DNA from: Dendrobium chrysotoxum
Taxonomy: Eukaryota > Streptophyta > Magnoliopsida > Asparagales > Orchidaceae
Assembly: GCA_019925795.1 (NCBI GenBank)
Contig: CM034314.1
Coordinates: forward strand, 82,766,780-82,830,779
Length of the DNA stretch: 64,000 nucleotides
Reading direction: 5' to 3'
Made by a program: the position numbers and the translations under genes. Below the pieces are notes generated by a model. It ran no database searches, had not been told where the DNA came from, and was given only the letters and a program-made list of their open reading frames with translations. Below, one piece after another: positions 57,889 through 64,000 of the stretch; positions within the stretch are counted from its first letter, which is position 1, and each line of letters begins with the position of its first letter.

Positions 57889-58122
57889 AGGCCTAGTTTG
57901 ATTGGGCATTTTTTATGCTTATTTCTTTTTAAAGCAGTAAAATTTATTTTTCTTTACTGTTTGGTTTGTCAAACCTCGTTCCCAATAACTCCATTTTTTT
58001 TATTTTTCTGCTGTTTTGAAAAAGCTTTTTATATACGCTTCTCCGTTAGAAAACTCCTTTCTCTGAACCGATGTTTCTTAAAACTACCTTTTATAAAAGT
58101 ACCAAATAATCAAACGAAGCCT
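57889..58122. repeat. MITE-like element with AGGCYTNGTTTGATT ends
   Basis: AGGCCTAGTTTGATT (57889-57903) faces AATCAAACGAAGCCT (58108-58122), 13 of 15 matching. The interior has AAAGCAGTAAAA and CTTCTTTT-like arms. Non-coding; the 75-codon frame inside is chance. Confidence 0.6.
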
Positions 58123-58226
58123 TAGGATGGCTTTCTTACTGCTTCTTAAAACAGCTTTGTAGTATAAAATTTTAATTTTTATACTAAAAAAATGCTTTAA
58201 CCAATAAGAAAGCCGCCCCAAATAAA
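58123..58226. repeat. MITE-like element, GGCTTTCTTA family
   Basis: GGCTTTCTTA (58129-58138) faces TAAGAAAGCC (58205-58214). The interior GCTTCTTAAAACAGCTTT and TAGTATAAAATTTTAA matches the elements near 3041 and 62610. It abuts the previous element. Confidence 0.6.
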
Positions 58227-59002
58227 ACCTTAAGCTAATGGTTGTGCAAGATTGGCTCTATATTTTTATTTTTATGGTGATTGCCCAATGTTTCAGATTT
58301 TTTTTTTTCTTGGACTTTCTGTGCTGCTGCTATTTTATTTGAGGAATAGAAAGGTGATTACTAGAGTTTGATCTGTACCTATGATATGCAATTTGATTTA
58401 TGGGTTGACAGTCCCTTGTTTTGATCCAACTTTTTCTGTTTTTCTAAATTTTTGACGAGGTGTGTCATTGTGGGCTAAGATGCTATATATCATTCGTTTA
58501 TTGAAATATTGATAGAACACATTTGGACTGTGACGCTCTACGCTCTGTTTCACTGCAGCTTTCCTTTGATGCGATAGAAGATTATGAGAAATATTTGGAA
58601 TGATAAATGATGTGCTGCTTTTGTTTATTCATATGAATGGTGCTTGTTAGGAGTGTCAAAATGGGTCAACCTAAACAAAACCCGTTTAATAAACGAGTTG
58701 AAATACTACGACCCGTACCCAACATATTTATTGAATAAGTCAACTCAAACTTGAATTATTTTGATTGGGTTCAGATCGGATTATTTATTGACATCCGTAG
58801 TGGCTGTCCGCACTCACTCTTCATTCAAATTCTAGCTAGCATATTTAAATTGTATATGATGAATATTTTACTTATTGCGATGAATATTTTACTTGTTGCG
58901 GCGATGATGTATCAAGTATATTTTGAATAGCGCGTTATAACTCTATGTATAGAATAAATTTCAGATTCTACATAGTTTATATTAATCTTAAATAAATACT
59001 AT

Positions 59003-59235
59003 TGCGGATCAGAATATTTGAGGTGGTAGAGAGTTAAAAAGCTTAACGTCTTAGCTTTAAACGAAGATCTAATGCACGGACAGATAAAGAGAAAGAGTTG
59101 CGAGAGTCATAAGAGAAACCAAGATTTTTACGTGGAAAATCCTAAAAAGGGGATAACCCACGGGGTCTGATCCGGTTAAAATGATTCCATTAGTTTTTGT
59201 AGTCGATTACAAATGGTGCCCTTCCTCAGGGGAAG
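59003..59235 (-). mobile_element. Truncated LTR fragment related to the solo LTRs
   Basis: Begins TTGCGGATCAGAATAT and then follows the layout of the reversed solo LTRs: GGTAGAGAG, AACGTCTTAGC, TTTTTACGTGGAAAATCC, ACCCACGGGGTCTG, AAAATGATTCCATTAG. The remaining part and the target duplication were not found, so it is an old truncated copy. Confidence 0.55.
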
Positions 59236-60039
59236 GCATTGGCTCAATGTATCATATAGAGCACATTAAATAATTAGGGTTGGAAGAATCTAGTGATATG
59301 TATGTATTTCTATCTAAAAGCTTACACAAATTTGTTATAGAAGCTTACACAAGCATGACTAATTTCTTTTTCAAGGCTTTTTTTAATTTAAAGTTTTTAA
59401 AAACTATTTTATGAGGCGATAAATTTATTCTTCTTTTTAAATACAATTGCTTGAAAAAATTGCCGCAAAAAATTATTTAATTATTTCCATTTAAGCATCG
59501 AAGACTTTGGTTTTCCAAGAGTCAACCAGCCGTAAGTGAGAAGAAAACCAAATACGTGAATAGGTTGGCATTTTCGCCTACAGTCGTCTATGCTCGTAGA
59601 CTCGTACTCGGAGGGGTTGGCCTATTTTCGCAGCCTATAAAGCTTGGAAAAGACCTGGATTAAACCAAAGTAAGTCTCCCAACTTTTGAAAAGGATTCTG
59701 TAAAGTTATTTTGTTGTTATTTGATTTGTATAGGGCGAGTTTGCAATTCTATTAATTTACTTTGACATTAAGATTATATGTGAAAAGATTGTGTTGTACT
59801 ACTTTTAAAATGAATTTATCAAGTACTTTCAAATATTTTTAAAACTCAATTCAAATTAAGTAGACCTGCTTAAAGCTAAATTAGGTTGGTTCAAGTTAAG
59901 TTAATTTGGTCTCGAATTTATCTGTCTATAAAAGTACTCGTCTCAAGCAGGCCTAATATAGATTAATTTTTAGGTATAATACCAACTCAAGCAGTCTAAA
60001 ATGCTTAATTGTATAATCGCATATATCTTTCAGGTATCT

Positions 60040-60880
60040 AGCAGGTACTTGGCAAATCGTGATGAAGGTTAATCACACCGAACGAGCCCTAAAATGAAGC
60101 TCACCCATGGATCATTAGATCCCACCAGCTAGGAAGCATACGAGGAAGTCAGCCTCTTACAGGGGTAATCAATGGTCCTCATGGATCACAGTACTCACCA
60201 CTCTCATTATAAAAGAAGATCGTCCATCAGAGCTACTAACCACCATCTAAGGCAAGGTATAATCATTTGTGGTTGCAATCTCACTTACAGGAAAGCCCCT
60301 ACTCAAGGGACTCTCATCTCACCCTACCTTAATCATTCGACCATGGAGCTCGTAATTCCTGCAACTCATGCTCACTTGCCCTCCCTAGGTGATATGAAGC
60401 TCCAACACAAGTTGGCTACACTCCAAGGCATCTACCCATTACGAGCCTCTCCAGCTTAGAATTGGCTAACAGACTTGCCCATGCACACTGGACCGTACGC
60501 ACTCAAATACTACTAAGCTCGCCTAGAGAGTTAGAGAGAGATTACCAAGCCTATGCAAAGCCAATCTCCTTTCAAATAACTAGGAGGCAATGTGTGTCAA
60601 AGCCAATCAGAATGAGAGTCATTAAAACATTATATTTTCTATTTCTTTGTAGATGTAGCTTTTCCTGTAACCCTTAGACCCCTATAAATAAAAGATGATG
60701 AGAAGTAATTTGGATTTTTTTACTCTTGTTATCTTTGGCATCTTGAGCCCTTGTACTATATATGCTTTATAGTAGATTGGTCTCTTCATTCTCACACATA
60801 TTTGGGTCGCTTTCTCAGAATAAGCCTGTTAGTAGGGTCGGATGTCATCCCAACGAATTTGGATCCAACACCAATATAAA
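60040..60880 (+). other. Possible LTR remnant with promoter-like sequence
   Basis: Less AT-rich than its surroundings. It contains CCCCTATAAATAAAAG at about 60670-60685, then TTTGGCATCTTGAGCCC and a polar stretch ending GGATCCAACACCA, which looks like an LTR promoter and leader. Ends and duplication were not identified, so it is only a suggestion. Confidence 0.3.
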
Positions 60881-61823
60881 TTGTACTAGTTAAACTCAAT
60901 CATATTGGGCTCCTTTTAGCAAGGCATAAAGTATTAATGTTTATAAATATCATCTAATCTTTCTAAAATAAGTATTTGTTATATCTTATTTTATGTGATA
61001 TGAATTTGATTTTAATTTACTATCATTTGATAAGATTGTATTTGAGTACATCTAATTATTACTTTCTATATTACCATTTTCCCAACAACAACATCAAACT
61101 TTTATCTCACTATATGTGGTCAACTATATGAATCATTTTTCTTCATTATATCATATTAAGAGCCAAAGTCTAAATTAAACCTAATAAAAAAATATTATTT
61201 CTACTATTTTCTAACCACCTCTATCTTTCTTAATATAAATCAGATATACTACATCTACTCTCCTAAACGGGTCATCAAAAGACCGACATTTTATGTGCCA
61301 AACCATTAAAGACGACTCTCTAATCTTATTTGCCAATAGAACTACTCCAACCTTTTCTTGTATATACCCGTTTCACATACTATCTCTAAGAGAAAAGCCA
61401 CTCATCCACCTGAGCATACTCATCTTTATAACAATAGTCAATTTATAACTTTCAAGTAAACTCATATTCATAGGATGAAAATACTTTTTATGTGGCAAAT
61501 AATAAATTATTTATAACTTTCTTAGCCATTGTCTTGTTAATCGAGAATAAATATGTCTTAAATAATTAAAAAATAACTTATAGTTTAAGAAAATATATTT
61601 CTTACTTTTAAGTCATTTTAAAGAAAATTAATATATTGTGAGCTAAATCTTTTTTTTTTTTTAAGACAAAGCAACAAACCCTTATCCTTAGAAAACACAA
61701 ACGCCAAACAGAACACGCACAGACGCAAGCAGTACAAAAACATATCGGAAATCATACAGAGAGATTGACTGAGAAGGTAGGCCGAGCCGGAGGGCGGGCA
61801 GCGGCGACGGGATGACTAATGAG

Positions 61824-62126
61824 TTAGCAATCGGTAGGAGGAGAGAGGCTACACTTGCGTGGGAGTTGCAAGGCAAGGTTGGGGTCAATGCCGAATGAGG
61901 GCAGCAGCGGCGAGCTACGGTAGGTGCAGAGACAGGGGAGGTCGGCCTTTTCTAAAACTGAACAGCAAGCCGCAGAGGGCTCGCTCGGGCTCGGCCCGCT
62001 CACCGCTGGCCGGCATTCGGCGAGATCATCGGTGCTCATGTTGCATATACTGAGGGACGTTGCGGCGGTGGCTAGTGACAACACGGCCAGTAATAGTATG
62101 GCTGGTGCGCGGACGGTGGAAGCCAT
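61824..62126 (-). CDS. DIR1-like lipid-transfer protein
   Basis: Single-exon minus-strand gene, 100 residues, ATG at 62126, stop at 61826-61824. Residues 1-26 form a secretory signal peptide (hydrophobic AILLLAVLSLATA). The mature part has the complete eight-cysteine pattern of plant lipid-transfer proteins: C28-X9-C38-X15-CC(54,55)-X9-C65-X-C67-X24-C92-X7-C100. ICNMSTDDLAECRPAV, then CLCTYRSSPLL and FGIDPNLALQLP closely fit DIR1-type proteins, small apoplastic proteins that bind lipids in a hydrophobic cavity; DIR1 itself is needed for long-distance systemic acquired resistance in Arabidopsis. The same role here is inference from family. The start is the only ATG that gives a signal peptide. 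The upstream sequence on the gene strand is CT-rich, with a TATACATA-like motif about 60 bases before the ATG. Confidence 0.9.
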   Translation of the reverse strand: MASTVRAPAILLLAVLSLATAATSLSICNMSTDDLAECRPAVSGPSPSEPSAACCSVLEKADLPCLCTYRSSPLLPSFGIDPNLALQLPRKCSLSPPTDC

Positions 62127-63553
62127 ATTATTGAAAGAGTGAGAGGGAGAGGGATGTTGGAGTAATGGAGCTCAGGAGTATGTATAGACAGTGCGTGTGT
62201 GTGTGAGAGAGACAGAGAGACAGAGAGATTAATGGTGGAGACTGGAGGGGAAGGGGAGTCACGGGCGGGGAGAATCACGGGCAATGGAATGTGTGGCTGG
62301 GTGGATGTTGCCTAGCTGTCGCATCTGTGCTCTTGTGAGTTGTCTCTCTCTCTCTCTCTCTGCCTTTGTTTTTGGAGTATTTTGTGAAGGAAAAAAATTA
62401 TTTAAAGATATTATGATATAAATTATACTAAAATTAGGCTTCGTTATAAATATTTTTATTGTATTTATTTTTTAGATTATAATTATAATTTTCATTTGAA
62501 GACTATTTTTTCACTGTTTAAAAAAAAATTATACTAAAAATTTACTTTTTACAATATATCAACTTTATATAGCAACAAGAAAGCTATTTCAAATGAAGAA
62601 TTAATGAAAGCTTCGTTTGGGATGACTTTCCTGCTGCTTCTTAAAACTATATTTTAGTTAAAAATTTAATTTTTGTACTAAAAAATTATTTTAAGAAACA
62701 ATAAAAAATTCATCCCAAACGAAGCCTAAATAAGGCTCTGACAACTCATAGCAACTTTTTTTATTGAGATCTATGATAGATGTTACCTTCTTAGTCTTTT
62801 GTAAAGAAGCATGCAAAATGGAATGGTGATCTACATCTTGTAACAAGAAAATTATTTGAATCTTTTTTTCTCTCTTTTACACATTTATTCATTGTACAAA
62901 AAAAAAAAAAACTCTGTGAATCATTTTGAACTAGATGCAATTATAAGTGCTGATGCAACAGTTATCATGCAATGCTAAAACAAGCATTTGTTCTTATAGC
63001 AAATGTTGGCATGAATACAGAAGCTTATAAATACCGTTTACAGAGGACTCCATTAATTTCAGGTGGCAGCATAAATGTGTAATGACTGGGAATAAGAATA
63101 ACAGAAGAGAAAAAAAAAATTCTGGAAGCATAACATTCCTGCCTACTGCAATTTTTGGCAGTAAATGCTCAAGTAACTAATCAGAATATTGTAATTCTTC
63201 AAAAAATCTGGCCAGTATAAACCTTTCTCTCATATTTGAAGCTTTCACACTGCAATTTGGATGTTTTTCCAGCAAGAAATTGACACTATTTAAGTACAAC
63301 AAATGCGCACATAAAAATGGCAATCACATATCAATGCTATTATAAAATTTTATTAAAACACAATGCAATATAGAGTTTGGTCTATATGATACAGAAATTC
63401 AATAGTATATTGATCTTATTATTTAAACAATGCATTGAATACAACTGATAGCAAACCCAAAACAAATCAAAGCTTATAAAATACACAAGCGCAAGAAGTT
63501 CCATTGGAGAATATCATTGGAAACACTATTAAAGTTGAAAAATTTTAAGAATC
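62127..63553. other. Spacer between the DIR1-like and RAB genes
   Basis: Holds the promoter side of the DIR1-like gene (GA-rich on the plus strand, 62195-62230), a CT microsatellite at 62341-62362, MITE-like inverted repeats (62430-62608 weak; 62610-62725 clear) and the likely 3' UTR of the RAB gene. A minus-strand AATAAA lies at 63354-63349, about 200 bases after the RAB stop. Confidence 0.5.
62610..62725. repeat. MITE with 16-bp perfect terminal inverted repeats
   Basis: GCTTCGTTTGGGATGA (62610-62625) faces TCATCCCAAACGAAGC (62710-62725). The interior CTGCTGCTTCTTAAAACT and AAAAATTTAATTTTTGTACT matches the other members near 3041, 17061 and 58123. The best-preserved copy of the family here. 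Confidence 0.8.
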
Positions 63554-63870
63554 TTAGCAGCAAGTAAACCTACTTGATCCTTGCTTTGATCCATCAGTTC
63601 CATTGCTTTCAAGGGTTACCCTATTAAGGGAGAGCTCCCCTTTGTAGGAATCAGAGTTCAATGCTTTCCTGCTGATGTTGTTATAAATCTCCTTTATGAC
63701 TATCTCAAAGGCAGCCTTTACGTTTGTGGAATCTAGGGCTGAAGTCTCAATGAAGAAGAGCCCTTCTGCTTCTGCAAGGCTCTTTCCTTCCTCGACTGAA
63801 ACAGCCCTTATGTTCTCCAAATCACATTTGTTTCCCACAAGCATCCTCGCAATGGTGGTGTCAGAATGTG
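63554..63870 (-). CDS. RAB11/RABA-type small GTPase, last exon (partial)
   Basis: Minus-strand terminal exon; the acceptor GTGATGCAG lies just above 63870, entering in phase 1, and stop TAA is at 63556-63554. It encodes 104 residues: HSDTTIARM, then the G4 motif NKCDLE (guanine recognition), ETSALDS (G5), the helix KAAFEIVIKEIYNNIS, and a hypervariable tail with SLNRVTLE ending FTCC. The final CC pair is the double geranylgeranylation signal. RABA proteins act in trans-Golgi, endosome and plasma-membrane traffic in plants. The segment NSDSYKGELSLNRV points to the RABA5 branch, from memory and not certain. The nucleotide-binding P-loop and switch regions lie in exons beyond the window. Confidence 0.9.
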
Positions 63871-64000
63871 CTGCATCACATCACCAAAGAATTTTGAAAC
63901 CGTAAGCAGGAAATTTTGAAGAATAAGAAACAACCACTTTGAGAGGAAATAAATCCAACAAAATTCCATCCAAAGTTTAGCTTTTGACTAATGAAGTTAA
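63871..64000 (-). other. Start of the intron upstream of the RAB terminal exon
   Basis: AT-rich intron sequence up to the window end. No further exon is visible. Confidence 0.6.

Larger units (their letters stand above)
56874..61823. other. Intergenic DNA right of element 2
   Basis: AT-rich sequence with three small inverted-repeat elements, an LTR fragment and a possible LTR remnant, listed separately. Frames at 57898-58125, 60172-60459 and 60462-60677 have no domain and fall in or beside repeats. No gene supported. Confidence 0.5.

Noticed and set aside
60172..60677. Two frames of 95 and 71 codons
   Set aside because: No family resemblance, no promoter or splice signals, and they overlap a likely LTR remnant.

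Overview
The window is nuclear DNA from a flowering plant, probably a eudicot. The species cannot be fixed from the sequence. Three intron-containing or secretory plant genes sit at the edges, and about four fifths of the window is LTR retrotransposon. No rRNA, tRNA, CRISPR or bacterial-type feature was seen.

Layout. 1-5069: AT-rich intergenic DNA, a reversed solo LTR (1977-2846, target duplication ATGAT), a small inverted-repeat element, and a four-exon minus-strand gene for a RIN4/NOI-like protein (3551-4298). 5075-12813: element 1, a Ty3/gypsy element of the Tat lineage flanked by AGTAT; it has lost its integrase and carries several stops. 12814-17472: intergenic DNA with simple repeats and a second reversed solo LTR (14704-16662) whose leader has become a 1.2-kb minisatellite. 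17473-56868: element 2, same family as element 1, flanked by ATGTT. It has sense gag-pol (decayed) and an antisense extra gene with its own TATA box and an intron. Inside that antisense gene sits a 28,569-bp Ogre-like giant retrotransposon (24898-53466, CTGCT duplication). It has two 7,677-bp LTRs, a tRNA-Arg type primer site, ORF1, and an intact 2,347-codon gag-protease-RT-RNase H-integrase frame. 56869-64000: intergenic DNA with hairpin MITEs and LTR scraps, a minus-strand DIR1-like lipid-transfer protein gene (61824-62126), and the last exon of a RAB11/RABA-type small GTPase gene (63554-63870), which continues past the window.

History. The order of events can be read directly: elements 1 and 2 show roughly 1 percent LTR divergence by eye, whereas the Ogre LTRs show only two differences that I found, so the Ogre arrived last. 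Most nonsense changes in elements 1 and 2 are C-to-T, as expected for methylated, silenced copies.

Most unusual signals: (1) a hairpin directly abutting the polypurine tract in all three internal regions, with a compensatory base-pair change between elements 1 and 2; (2) a single in-frame TAA between Ogre ORF1 and gag-pol, with a coiled-coil pattern running through it; (3) a dense array of TTGAC palindromes in 157-bp tandem repeats in the Ogre LTR; (4) the antisense gene with its own promoter.
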